From contig NC_092350.1 of the NCBI RefSeq assembly GCF_963676685.1, forward strand, positions 3,027,486-3,091,485: DNA of 64,000 nt, read 5' to 3'. The notes under the pieces are model-generated. The model saw nothing but the letters and a program-made list of their open reading frames with translations, was not told the origin of the DNA and ran no database searches. The stretch comes from Mytilus edulis (Eukaryota; Mollusca; Bivalvia; Mytilida; Mytilidae). Below, piece after piece: positions 34,390-46,700 of the stretch. Numbering within the stretch: the stretch's first letter is position 1; the number at the start of each line of letters is the position of its first letter. Made by a program: the position numbers and the translations under genes.

Positions 34390-36190
34390 CCAGGCAGTAT
34401 CCTTCATCATAAATTAGTTCATCGATCCTACCTCCGTATTTCAAAGACCAGTCTGTTCCAATCATTTCTTATATCTATACCAAACCTATTGCAACTAAAA
34501 TTTTCAATTGCAAACACGTTTTGCAGGATCTCAGTATTGACGACTACAAGTCTAAACCTCCTGATTGCACTTGAGCTAGTTCCCAATTCACATATAATCC
34601 GGCTGGCCACGTTATTACCGATGACCTCAACATTGTTAATAACACTTCCCTACGAAATGTGTTATCGAAAGGTCCAAAATATCGAGGCCGAAATCCATCA
34701 ATTGAAATACAACTTTAAAATTTTGATGAATTCAGTGAAGGATTATGCCAGGCAATGGGCTAAACGTGAGACACTCTTTCCGAATGGATTAAGGCAGTGA
34801 GGTCGTTGATACAAATCAGAATTAAGAAACTGAATGGGTCTATCAATGCTCATACTACGTCAATCTTAAAAGACCATAATGTTGCAAAACACTTATTCTA
34901 CCTTTATGACAAATATGTTGTTGTCCCCCACAGATAAAGCCCCAAACAACATCGTTTTTGTGTATAAAACTCATTACACTAACTGCTTGATAAACGAATT
35001 AGGTATTCACTTGGAAACCCAACATATACCCTCACGACACTTACCAAAGAGGAAATCTTAAATAATCATAGGTCTGTTCTATGTTCCTTTGGAATTTCAG
35101 CCAAAGATGATGAACTGGATCTTCCATCACCTTATTGGATACCTAAACTGCAAAAGTGTCCTTACAAACAACAGTATATTGCTAGGTCTTCCAAGTGCTC
35201 CACAAAACCTCTAGATTATTGACATCTATTTTATCAGCAACAAAGACGGGCTTCAAAGTTTTTGTGAAACTGCCTATTCTAGAGGTGGCGTGAATCAGAT
35301 GTGGATACTTAAAAATTCCAAAGATCTTTCGAGTACATACAATCTAACTCTCTTTCATATTCTAATAGTATTAAAACATTTGATTTTTCTACACTTTATA
35401 CAAGTATTCCACATTCCAAACTAAATAACAAATTGAAAGAGTTGGTATTGCTTTGTTTCATAAAAAAGAATGGCCAACGAAGATACAAGTATCTTGTCTT
35501 GGGAAGGGATATATCCTACTTTGTAAAGGACCACTCTGATTCAAACAAAAAATTCTCTGGAATTGACATCATCAAGATGCTTGATTTCTTGATTGACAAC
35601 ATATTCGTTACGTTCGGAGAACGTGTTTGTCAACAGACTTTCGGCATGCCAATGGGAACACATTGTGCCCCTCTTCTTGTCGACTTGTTTCTTTATTATT
35701 ATGAGGCTGACTTCATACAGGAACTTCTTAGGAAGAAAGATAAGAAGTTAGCAATATCCTTTAACTCTTCTTCCCGCTATATAGATGATGTTCTTTCACT
35801 ACATAATTCAAAATTTGGTGACTATGTCGAACGCATCTATCCCATTGAACTAGAGATAAAGGATACTACAGATACAGTTAAGGGCCTCATATCTTGGCTT
35901 ACATATGGAAAATGGACAATGAGGGTCAATTGAAAACAAAACTTTACGAGAAAAGAGATGATTTCAGCTTTCCAATTGTGAACTTTCCATTTCTAAGTAG
36001 CAACAATCCAGCAGCACCTGCATACGGCATATATATCTCCCAATTGATATGATATTCCCGTACTTGTATTTCCGATCATCCTTTTCTTGATAGAGGGTTT
36101 TTGCTCACAAGGAAGCTATTAAATCAAGCGTTCCAAATGGTGAAATTTAAGCCATCTCCTCGTACATTTTACGGACGCATCATGTGTTGG
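34390..36190 (+). pseudogene. Penelope-type reverse transcriptase pseudogene, duplication unit C
   Basis: A better-preserved duplicate of 25560-27150. The longest intact run is 35433-35930, with KKNGQRRYKYLVLGRD, IIKMLDFLIDNIFVTFGERV, GMPMGTHCAPLLVDLFLYYY, SRYIDDVLSLHNSKFGDYVE and IYPIELEIKDTTDT. These cover motifs B-C of a Penelope-type RT, including the DD pair. Upstream pieces (LDLPSPYWIPKLQ, FSTLYTSIPHSKL) lie in other frames. After 35933 the frame shifts, then YEKRDDFSFPIVNFPF and a decayed C-terminus follow. Confidence 0.8.
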
Positions 36191-36199
36191 TTGACCGTT

Positions 36200-36720
36200 A
36201 TGAAATAACTACAATCCCCTTCCCATTCATAAATATGACCTACCGAATAAGACTATTTTCCGGATTTGTTATCTCATAAGCAACACGACGGGTACCACAT
36301 GTGGAGCAGGATCTGCTTACCCTTCAAGAGCACCTGAGACCATGCTTAGTTTTAGGTGGGGTTCGTATTGTTTATTCTTTAGTTTTCTATGTTGTGTCAT
36401 GTGAACTATTGTTTGTCTGTTTGTCCTTTTAATTTTTAGCCATGGCGTTGTCAGTCTATTATCGAATTATGAGTTTGACTGTCCCTCTGGTATCTTTCGT
36501 CCCTCTTTTGAAGCCCGCTTCCAGTATTTGCTCAGTGTATTGGAAACCCATTGATGATCCTTGGCTCTGTTTTCTGCTCTTTGGTCGTGATAATATCTCT
36601 TCGAGACATTCCCTGTTTTTATTCTCAATTTACGTTACCCTATTGTCTTTTTGTTACTACTCTTTGTAGGGTATTTTTTTTGTCATTTGTACGATATGTT
36701 CAATGATATGATGTGATCGT
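36200..36720 (+). repeat. Penelope-type element 3' untranslated tail
   Basis: Follows the RT pseudogene: ACATGTGGAGCAGGATCTGC, GAGCACCTGAGACC, TTTGTCTGTTTGTCC, AGCCATGGCGTTGTC and TCGAGACATTCCCTG. Parts of it recur at 17395-17610 (inverted), 20900-21000 (inverted) and 49100-49260. Confidence 0.65.
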
Positions 36721-36729
36721 TTAGTTCAA

Positions 36730-37690
36730 TATATTTTTGTCCTCATATTGTGGAACAGTTCACTTGAGCTCAACCAGTTTGTGTTTGCTTCTCCTCTTTT
36801 GACGTATCTCGTAAGAGACGGTCGTACGTTTCTTTCTTTTAATGCGAGAACACATTTTCATAATTCCTATTATACACTTTAATTTTCTACCCTAGATATA
36901 CATCGCCGTGGTCAGATATTGCACACCATCTTAAAATAATACTTTGAACACCAAATCAATAATTGCGATGCTTTCAAACTGATTTTTTTTTCAGTTTCAC
37001 ACATGAGTCTGCTGTCTACTACACACGTGTCAAGTGTGATTAATTTTTAGAAGCCTATTATTTAGGAACCAATGTGAATTTCGTTATTCAATCTTTTAAC
37101 AATGTGGAAACTTGAGCACGCTGAGTATTAACAACAATGATTCAGAAAGTAAAAATAGAATTACAACATAAACAGAAAAAAAAAACAGCAAAAAAAAAAA
37201 TACCAACGAATAAATTATGTCAAAATAAATAAAAATGTACTTAATTTACATAAAATTGTAATAAAATTGATTGTAACAAATAGGGAAATATACTTTGCCG
37301 GAAGCTTTTTTATTATTTCAGAATGTTTTGATTGACGTGTACTTTTTATAGACATTATTATAAATAAATATGTAAAAAGAAATAATATTTTAATGCTTAT
37401 GATACAAACAAAAACATGGTGCGTGCAATTAAAATATATCTCACAAAGAATGCAAATATGGTGTTACAGCTCGTAAGGACTATTGGAGGACTGCTTTGCT
37501 AAAACATTCGCATTTGAAATAACATAAATGGTTCAAATTATACTGTACATATATGCGCATTTACAATCAATTTCTCTTCAATGATGCGCGAGGCCAAACT
37601 GTTTCCAGAGTTATCACTTATGATAAGCATTTGTCTAGGAGCCAGTGCGTGTTGTACTCGGTATATTATGATGTCGCAAATAATTTTTAT
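36730..37690. other. Duplicated flank, non-coding
   Basis: Collinear with 49270-50760 and, from about 37000, with 27160-27840. It ends in the left arm of the inverted-repeat element, and the junction near 37680 joins directly to sequence matching 28595. Nothing coding. Confidence 0.55.
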
Positions 37691-37699
37691 AGTCCTTTC

Positions 37700-38045
37700 T
37701 TGATTTGTAATGTTACACAACTGTCGCAGGCTTAGGGGGGATCCAGCTCATATGTTTAACCCCGCCACATTCTGTATGTATTTGACTGTCCCAAGTCAGG
37801 ATCATGTAAGTCAGTGGTTGTCGTTTGTTGATGTATTAAATAATTTTTTTCGTGAAGTTTTTGGACATAAAAGATAAAGATTTCTTGTTTGAATTATTTT
37901 GCATTTGTCATTTTATAGATAATTATGCGTAATGGGCTTTGCTCAATGTTGAAGGCCTTGTGGTTACCTATAGTTGTTAATTTCTGAGTCATTTGGTCTC
38001 TTGTCGAGAGTTGTCTCATTGGCAATTATACCACATCATTTTTTT
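37700..38045 (+). repeat. Interspersed repeat M1, long copy opening unit D
   Basis: Duplicate of 28620-28960. It ends with TGTCTCATTGGCAATTATAC and CACATCAT. Confidence 0.8.
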
Positions 38046-38500
38046 TTACATCAAAGTAAATATTGTCCGTCAACAGTATTAACCATGAAAAAATGTTCGG
38101 CGGACACTACATAAACAATCTTTAAAGAAAGCATGTGGATGTATATGTGTGTGTCGTTGGCTTAATGTCTATTGCGTTTAAACCTAATTTAATAGTCATA
38201 AGAAAATAAATGTACCATGTACTCAAATTGAAGACTTTAAACATCTAGGCAATCTTGGCACTTTAAAACTTGTTATGCGGTGTTTTGTTCATTGTTGAAG
38301 GCTGTAGGATGACCTATAATTATCATCTTTTCGTCATTTAGTCTATGGTGGAAAACTCTTTATTTGCTATATTATCCAATCTGATTGATTTTATAACAAA
38401 ACCCAATAAGTAAGAAACAGATCTTTATATAAAAATGGTACAACAAAATACTCTGGATTTCTAAATGTTTTTACAAAATACTCAAATCGTCACCACGTGA

Positions 38501-40202
38501 TCATAACCACCCACTTCCAACTTGTCTGTTTCTCCTGTCATTTAAGTTTCTATCTAATCTGTTTCTTCTATCAAAATTTGTATCCTGTCTGTTTCTAAAT
38601 CTACCACCTAAATTCGTGTTTTGTCTTTCGTTAAAGAAATCACTACCTAAACTGTCAACGAATTCTCCGCCTATTCTGTTGTTTAAATTTTGGTTTCTAC
38701 CTCCACCTAAACTATCAACGAATTGATCGCCTATTCTGCTGTTTAAATTTTGGTTTCTACCTCCACCTAAACTATCAACGAATTGTCCGCCTATTCTGCT
38801 GTTTAAATTTTGGTTTCTACCTCCACCTAAACTATCAACGAATTGTCCGCCTATTCTGCTGTTTAGATTTTGGTTTCTACCTCCACCTAAACTATCAACG
38901 AATTCTCCGCCTATTCTGCTGTTTATATTTCGGTTTCTGCCCCCATTTTGCCATTGGGAACCGCCCTGCAATCTATCTAAATTATCTCCCCTGCCTCTGT
39001 TGCATATATCAACATCACACCCTCTACACCTCACGCCATGTTCGAATCCAAATGTTTCTTGTATACACTCTGGTGGTATTATCTGAAGAGTACATCCTAC
39101 ATCACAGTTAGGTAGTCTCTGACTTGGTAACACGACAGGTTCTTTAGGTATATGTACTTGATCTGTCGGGAATCCAATGGGATCCTTTGCCTTGACCACG
39201 TGAGCCCTTTTTGTCTTTTTTTGATAGCCATATGTCCGACCTGAAATGATAAATTGAGAAAAGAATGTAAATCAAATTAAATTTACATTTACATGTAGTA
39301 TTACAATTCTTATCTTTAAATGATAAAGCTAGGAACAACGACGACGTCGCGAAGCTTTCTTACGTAAGCCTGTACATTTGACGCTTGGTCTGCGGTAATC
39401 TCATCGTATCGGAGAGAGGAATAATGACCCAAGAAAATGGTTTCAAAAGATGATTAATTTTGAAAAACTCAATATATGTAACATAATTGTTTATTTCAGC
39501 ATATATGTCATTAAGATTTCCAAGTATATTATTTGGTGTTAAACATGTTGAAACAATTGGTATAGTGTTTAAACACAATCAATCGTTTTGTTTTGTCCTC
39601 GCAATAAAACATTGCGTTATTGATCGGACTTTATAAGAGAATACATAAATGTAAGAAATGGAAGTAAATGAAAAATATTTATAAATTTTGAATTCATAAA
39701 ATTGAGTTTGCACATTCAATAATTAAATCAATTCATAGATCACACTTTAAATTGAACTGGGGAAAAATATCCATGGTTGTATTCACAATTTTTAAATCGA
39801 ATACAATGTAAATACAATTGTGGTGCGCTCGTAGAACGAAACATTTCATTTTAATATTTCCGTATAAAAGCGTATAATGCATAATCAAAATATAGATTTT
39901 ATTATTTGACTGTTTTTGGTTTTGTCTAATCAATGCAGTTTGTCCAATTGTTCTTTTGTTCCATTTTTTATTTTTTAGTTACTCATCACATTTATCTGAA
40001 ACTACTATTTATAGTAGTCCCAGTATGTATTAAGAATTATACAAAACATATATTGAACATTTCAAAATCTATTATGTTTTTTTTTCTTCAAACTATATGA
40101 ATAAACATTTAAACCTGTATTTATTATCATAATGAAGAAAATCATACCTTGGACTGAATACAGAGAAACCAAAATAAGCACAAAACAAAGAAGAGACTGC
40201 AT
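38501..40202 (-). CDS. Gene 4: secreted six-cysteine protein with five 20-residue repeats (264 aa)
   Basis: Exons are 40148-40202 (55 nt) and 38501-39240, with a phase-1 intron of 907 bp, the shortest of genes 2-4 and free of inserted elements. The signal peptide is MQSLLCFVLILVSLYSVQG. The cysteine module is at C64-C98, with HGVRCRGCDVDIC. Five repeat units follow, three of them with Gln (GGQF or GDQF) where gene 3 mostly has Glu, then the conserved tail ending RQVGSGWL. One unit has Asp for Gly (RIGDQFVDSL). Intact throughout. A full-length LINE begins about 330 bp upstream of the ATG, just beyond the conserved promoter block. The AATAAA found downstream of genes 2 and 3 is missing here. 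Confidence 0.88.
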
Positions 40203-40247
40203 GTTTACTGTTTTAAAGTGATGTACAGTCTGCTAATTTTTCTTTCT

Positions 40248-40328
40248 TTTATACCTTACAAAATGTCCTTATTCAAACTTATTCTATGTTGATTGGATTA
40301 TTTCAGATGAAAATAAGGTGCGACGTCA
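40248..40328 (-). promoter_or_regulatory. Gene 4 promoter: TATA, CCAAT and near-CRE
   Basis: TATAAA at 40248-40253, CCAAT at 40292-40296 and CGACGTCA at 40321-40328 (one change from TGACGTCA). Spacing to the ATG equals that of genes 2 and 3. The LINE insertion point at 40536 leaves all three sites untouched. Confidence 0.65.
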
Positions 40329-40518
40329 CCAAATTTGAGTGATGGTGACACTTGTATAGTCTTTGTGACATCTTTATTACTATTTTATGGACATCGGTGT
40401 GCTAATGAGGTATCAATGATGTGTGTAGAATGACGTATCATAATATATACAGTAACATACACAAATTTCCCAAAATTAACTTGTGTAACATTACTCGTTA
40501 AAAGTAGGTTTATTGTAT

Positions 40519-40535
40519 AATAAATACAGTTGGTA
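40519..40535 (+). repeat. LINE target-site duplication, 5' copy
   Basis: AATAAATACAGTTGGTA, repeated exactly at 47744-47760. Confidence 0.93.
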
Positions 40536-41026
40536 GATTATCGCCCCTGTAATGGATGCGCCCATGATATTTTTATAAGAGTTAGTTTTCGAGGCATTTA
40601 TACTGTTGAGAGGGGCAGAGACACATATGTATGTGTTAGATATGTTTATGTGCAGTTAATGCAGTGCGTGTAAAAACAATACAGTACAAAAAACGATATA
40701 ATTTACGATTTTCAATGATATTCCCAATCGCTATGATGCCAATGTTACATGTACACTATCGTGACTATTGAAAGTGTTTTTGTAATTTACGCTTGACTTT
40801 TTTGACTACTTGATATGAATTATAGAATTCACATAACTTTGAGAAACGAACCATATATATCTAGACTAAACTCCGGTGTCGTACATAGATGAACAATACT
40901 GTATACATGTAGTAGCAACTGTTTACATGTAGTTTCAAGTGTGTGAAAATATTTGAAAGTAAGCAACCTAATATAGCATCTTTTCATACAATTTAAAGAA
41001 TATCCAAACTACATATTAATATTAAT

Positions 41027-41791
41027 ATGGCATCAGCTGACTTTAAAGAGCTCAAAAGCCTCATAATGGGAGTTGATAAAAAAGTAAGTGACTTTTCACA
41101 GCAACTTAAAAAAGTTGAACATAATTTAACAGGCATGATCAATGAAGTGAAAACTGACGTTAATGTACTGAAAACAAAATACGATGAATCTCAGGTAGAA
41201 ATAACCACTTTGAGACGAGACTTCACAGAGTTGGAACAGGGTGTTGCAGGTATGGATCTGCAAATACAAGCAATTGAAGGTGAAAAATTACAAAAACAAA
41301 AATATGAGCTTCAAACCCAGATGAATGAGTTAAAGGATCAGGTTACATTGCTTGAAAAGCACGAAAGAAAATATAATGTTATGATTTATGGTATTGATGA
41401 CAGTAATGCAGACGAGAATATCTATTCTGTTACTCGTCAGTTGTTTAGCGAAAATTTAAAAATTGAACAGAGAAAAGCAAATGCCATTCCAATTGCTAAT
41501 GCTCACCGCGTACCAACAAGGGGTAGTGGACCCAAACCAATTATTGTTCGATTAATCCACTATGGAGATAAACAACTCATTATGTCCAGTGCCCACAATT
41601 TAAAAGGTAGTCAAATTCGTATTCTAGATGATCTACCCGTATCCATGAAAGAGGAAAGATTCCTTCTGTCTCACGTAGCCTACAAAATACGCAAAAAAGA
41701 AAAATTGCAAACACGTATTCGAGATGTCGGGGCACATATGACACTTGAAACCCGTAAAAATAGAGGGGAACCATGGAGCACAAGAGAATGA
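41027..41791 (+). CDS. LINE ORF1 protein (RNA-binding, coiled coil), 254 aa
   Basis: Resembles L1-type ORF1p. Residues about 5-115 are heptad-like and rich in Lys, Glu and Leu, fitting a trimerising coiled coil. From about residue 118 an RRM-like segment starts (HERKYNVMIYGIDDSN), with AHRVPTRGSGPKPIIVRL in the second half. A C-terminal domain containing LPVSMKEERFLL follows. The protein would coat the element RNA. The frame is intact and begins with an ATG after the 5' UTR. No zinc knuckle or PHD finger is present. Confidence 0.88.
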   Translation: MASADFKELKSLIMGVDKKVSDFSQQLKKVEHNLTGMINEVKTDVNVLKTKYDESQVEITTLRRDFTELEQGVAGMDLQIQAIEGEKLQKQKYELQTQMNELKDQVTLLEKHERKYNVMIYGIDDSNADENIYSVTRQLFSENLKIEQRKANAIPIANAHRVPTRGSGPKPIIVRLIHYGDKQLIMSSAHNLKGSQIRILDDLPVSMKEERFLLSHVAYKIRKKEKLQTRIRDVGAHMTLETRKNRGEPWSTRE

Positions 41792-43734
41792 TCAGCGATA
41801 CAAAACAATATATACCTTTTTCTAATAATTTACATGTCTTTATACAAAATTTTACTTGTAAAACAATAAGCCATTGCCATAGTTATTTGTTTAAATACAT
41901 ACATGTACATGTATAACCTTTTTCTTCATCATATTTTCACAGATACCATTAATAAATTGATACCAAATTGTAAGTATAGAACAGGGAATTTCATTCCAGC
42001 TTTATAATCTATTTATGCAAATACTTAATTTTTGGTTTGTGTTTTTTTTTATTTTTTTATTTTTTTTTTATTTGTTATTTGCTTTTTGTTACTTTAGTTT
42101 TGCTTGTTCTCTATGCTTTCTTGCATGATTATCTGCAATATATTGGCAGACACATATCAATGTAAATGCTAATTCTGATTTATATATATACATATACTCA
42201 TTTTCCAATTTGCTGAGTTAAAATTTTTGCCTTTATTATTCATTTATATGTTTATTCTCTGCTGCTTATACATGCATAGTTTTTGCTATTGCTAGTTATT
42301 TACTTTTATTCTGAACTGCTATAATGTGCTTAATGCTGTGGTTGCTATATGCTTTACTTTATTTTATCAAATACAGACTGACACAAATGAGTTGAAGTTA
42401 GAATATGTAAAGGACAGACCACTTTTAAAGTGATGTTTATATTTCAAATTTAAGAATGAGACGCTTGTTTAAAATTATCTTTCCTTGGTTGTGTTTATGG
42501 TACATGTACATTATAATGAAATGACATTACTGTAGTAAGTTTTACACAATCTTTGCTGAAACTTACTCATTAATAAGATATGCATACACACACTCAGAAT
42601 GTGCAGTCTATGTTTGACTGTTAGATAGTTTTGTTAGTTTTCAAGATATATTGATCATGCGTTAATTTGATTTACACTGTGATACAGAAGTTTTGCTACA
42701 TATATATAGTGACACTACATTTGAAGTCAGTCAGAGTTTTTAATTTTTTGAAATCATCTCTCAACTACGCACTGTTCTTTTAAGCAAGAAATATTAATAT
42801 TTAGATAAATCTTATATATTTACAACTGCACCTCATAATATCATAAAGAATATTGATCTTTAATGGTACAAATGTATCAGAGATATATTGAGTATAAAAC
42901 ATCTCTGCCTTCTTAAATAGACATAGGATTATATAAATCTGTGTATTTGACTTTGGAGTTTTAATACATAAATACAAAGGACAAACATAGAAATTCCAAT
43001 ATCTACATGTAGTCAATTGAACAACTCTGACAGTCTTGAAATATTGTACATAATAAGCTTATTTAGAATGCATCTAATAGTTCATTTAACTAAAACTGTT
43101 TTTCAAAATGAATGAACGCGTTATAAAGACAACATCTTATGATAAAAATATTGACAAATCTGACTGGATCAGATTTGAAGGCAGAACAATGGACATTTGT
43201 ATACTTGTGCTTCTTGTGTGATCTTTTCTTTTTTGCCATAACCACATATAATGGAAAAGTATCTGTGTGTGTTCGAAAGAATGACAGTAAGAAAATTAAA
43301 TGTTATATGAAATTATAGGAATGAAATAATCTTTCAAAATATGTACATAACATGAACTATACAGATATTCACTGTTGGGTGCTCAAATTAAATTTCCATC
43401 TGAATCCAATGTATTTATTGAAATTTCTTCTGAGTTATCTCCCATAGACCATTTAGAGTGACTATCCTATACAACAACAGTGAATGTCTCAGAGTGCAAA
43501 TTTAGTATTTGATTTTAATGTTGGACTTTGTCTTGCTATTGTATTTTATGTTTTCTTATATATGTATTTATTGTAAATTACAAATATGTCTTAAGGTTTC
43601 ACAGATCTGGAAAAACTATACAGTTTTAAAGGAAAAGAACTTTAAAAGTCCCTTGATTTCACAAATTTCATGGTATATTTATGTATACTCACTAATCATT
43701 AGAGTTATAAATATTGATAAAGCTAAACGCATGC

Positions 43735-46700
43735 ATGAAGGGTGATATTCTTAAAATAATTTCTTATAATTGTCAAGGTCTGTATACAAAGGAGAAACGG
43801 AGAGATGTTTTGAACTATTTAAAGTCGAAGAATTTTAATGTATATTGTCTTCAGGACACACATTTAACAGAACAAGATGAATTAAATATTAAAAATCAGT
43901 GGAAGGGAGAATGCCTTTTCAATTCATTTACATCCAATCAGAGAGGGGTGGCCATCTTTTTTAATGAAAACTTTGATCTTCAAATTCACAAAGTTAAAAA
44001 AGATGAGGGTGGAAATCTTCTTGGATTGGACATTACAATTGAAGAACAAAGAATTACTTTAGTAAATATTTATGGGCCAAATGTAGACACTCCTTGCTTT
44101 TATCAAAAGGTGGCTGACATTATTGAGGAATTTGATAACCAATCTTGTATTCTTTGTGGAGATTTTAACCTCATTCAAAGTTTTAATCTTGATACCCATA
44201 ATTATGTTAATATCAACAACCCAAAGTCTAGAGAAAAAGTATTACAGCTAATGGAAGACTTTAATCTAGTTGATCCATTTAGAGAATTATACCCCAATCT
44301 GAAAAGATTTACTTGGAGGAAAAAAAAACCCTTTAAACAATCTCGTTTAGATTTTTTTCTGATTTCTGATAATATTTTTCACTTTGTTAATGATGTTAAA
44401 ATTAATAATAGTTACAGGTCTGATCATTCACCTGTGGTCTTTTCTTTCAAGATTAATGAATTTATAAAAGGCAGAGGCCTTTGGAAGTTTAATAATTCTC
44501 TTCTTCATGATACTGACTATGTTAAAGAGATAAAAAACCTCATAAATATAGTAAAAGAACAATATGCTGTCAAGATATATAGAGATGAAATTTTACAAAA
44601 TATTGACAACTCTGAAATTGAATTTACTGTTGATGACCAGTTATTTTTAGAAACTCTACTCACAGAAATACGTGGCAAAACTATTTCATATGCCTCTTAT
44701 AAAAAAAAGGCGGGTATAAAAATTGAAAATGAAATTATTTCAAAATTAAAACAATTAGAAGAAAATGCTCTAACAGTAGAAAATCTGGAAGAGATTGATC
44801 AGAAAAAAGCAGAACTTAAAATGTATAGACAAAAGAAGGTTCAGGGACAATATGTTAGGTCAAGAAGTCAGTGGATTGAAGAAGGAGAAAAACCTACTAA
44901 TTTTTTTTTAAATCTAGAGACTAGAAATTATATTAATAAGACTATTCAAAAACTTACTTTAGAAAATGGTGTTATAGTGGAGGAACAAAAAGAAATCTTA
45001 AATCAGACAAAGGTGTTTTATGAAAAACTTTATAGAAAACAAGATTGTTTAAAAAAGGTTGATTTAACACGGGAATGTTGTTATGACGAGATACCAAAGC
45101 TTAGCGAGGATGAAAAGCAATTATTGGAGGGAAATATTAATTTTTCTGAATTAACTGCAGCATTAAAGAGGATGAAAAATAACAAAAGTCCTGGATCTGA
45201 TGGTTACACTGCAGAATTTTTTAAAATTTTTTGGATTGATATTGGTAAATTTGTCCTTAGATCTATAAATTTTGGGTATGGGAAGGGCCAAATGTCTGTC
45301 ACCCAGAGGCAGGGAGTGATTACATGTATTCCAAAAGATGGTAAACCAAAACAATTTCTTAAAAATTGGAGACCTATTACTTTACTTAATTCTACATATA
45401 AATTGGCATCAAGCTGTATAGCAGAGAGAATAAAATCTGTTTTGTCAAAATTAATAAGCTCGGATCAAACTGGTTTTGTTCCAGGTAGATATATAGGCGA
45501 AAATTGTCGATTGATATATGATATTCTACATTTTACTGAAGAAAATAATATTCCTGCTGATTGATTTTGAGAAGGCATTTGATTCCATATCTTGGTCATT
45601 TCTTTATGATACATTAAGATATTTTAATTTTGGTGAATCTGTTATATCCTGGGTTAAAACCTTCTATAACAATATAACAGCTGCGGTGACACAAAACTGC
45701 TGTCTGTCAGAATTCTTCACTATAGAGAGAGGCTGTAGACAGGGAGATCCTTTATCCCCTTATATTTTCTTGCTATGTGCAGAAATATTAGGCATTTTGG
45801 TAAGAAATAGTAGGGAGATAAAGGGTATTACTATAGATGATACAGAGTTTGTACTTTCTCAATATGCAGATGATACATCCTTGATATTAGATGGCTCGCC
45901 AGAATCGCTCGATGCATCTCTTCGTGTTCTCCAATTGTATGCTGAAATCTCGGGACTTAAGATAAATATAGAAAAAACAAGTGTTATTTGGATAGGTAGC
46001 AAAAAACATAGTCAGGATCAAATTTGTGTAAAGTGGGGATTGAAATGGGGCTCCAGTACATTTAAACTACTTGGAATTACTTTTTCAGTCGACCTAGATA
46101 GAATGATTAATTTAAATTATAGGCCAGTTTTAGATAATATAGACAACACTTTGAAAAAATGGTCAAAACAGTATCTCACCCCCTTTGGAAAGATTACCAT
46201 TTTAAAAACTTTGGTCATAGCTAAATTAAATCATCTGTTTCTATCTATCCCTAGTCCAGATGAGAATATGTTACTTAATTTAACAAATAAAATGTATGCT
46301 TTTATCTGGGATAATAAACCAGATAAGGTCAAGCGAGATCTTTTATGTCAAGATTATTATAAGGGTGGTTTAAAAATGCTAAATTTAAAAGCATTTATAC
46401 AGGGACTAAAACTTACATGGGTGAGACGTTTGTATAATTCGAATTCAAAGTGGGTGAGATTAGTCTCTATTGTGGAGCAAATAAATTTTATTGAAATAAG
46501 TTATATTGGGCCTATTAAAAGGTCATCAAATAAATTTTGGCAAGAAGTTTTTGATGCTTGGAAAACCCTTAATCAAATTAGAAAACCAAGATGTATTGAT
46601 GAAATTCTATCTTATTCTTTATGGGAGGTAGAAAACTTTAAAATTGGTGGTTCAAGAGTCTACTATAAAAACTGGGCAAATGCGGGAATTTGGACAGTGC

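Noticed and set aside
34428-34610. Short minus-strand frame repeated at 25583-25774
   Set aside because: It is the antisense of the duplicated Penelope-type pseudogene.
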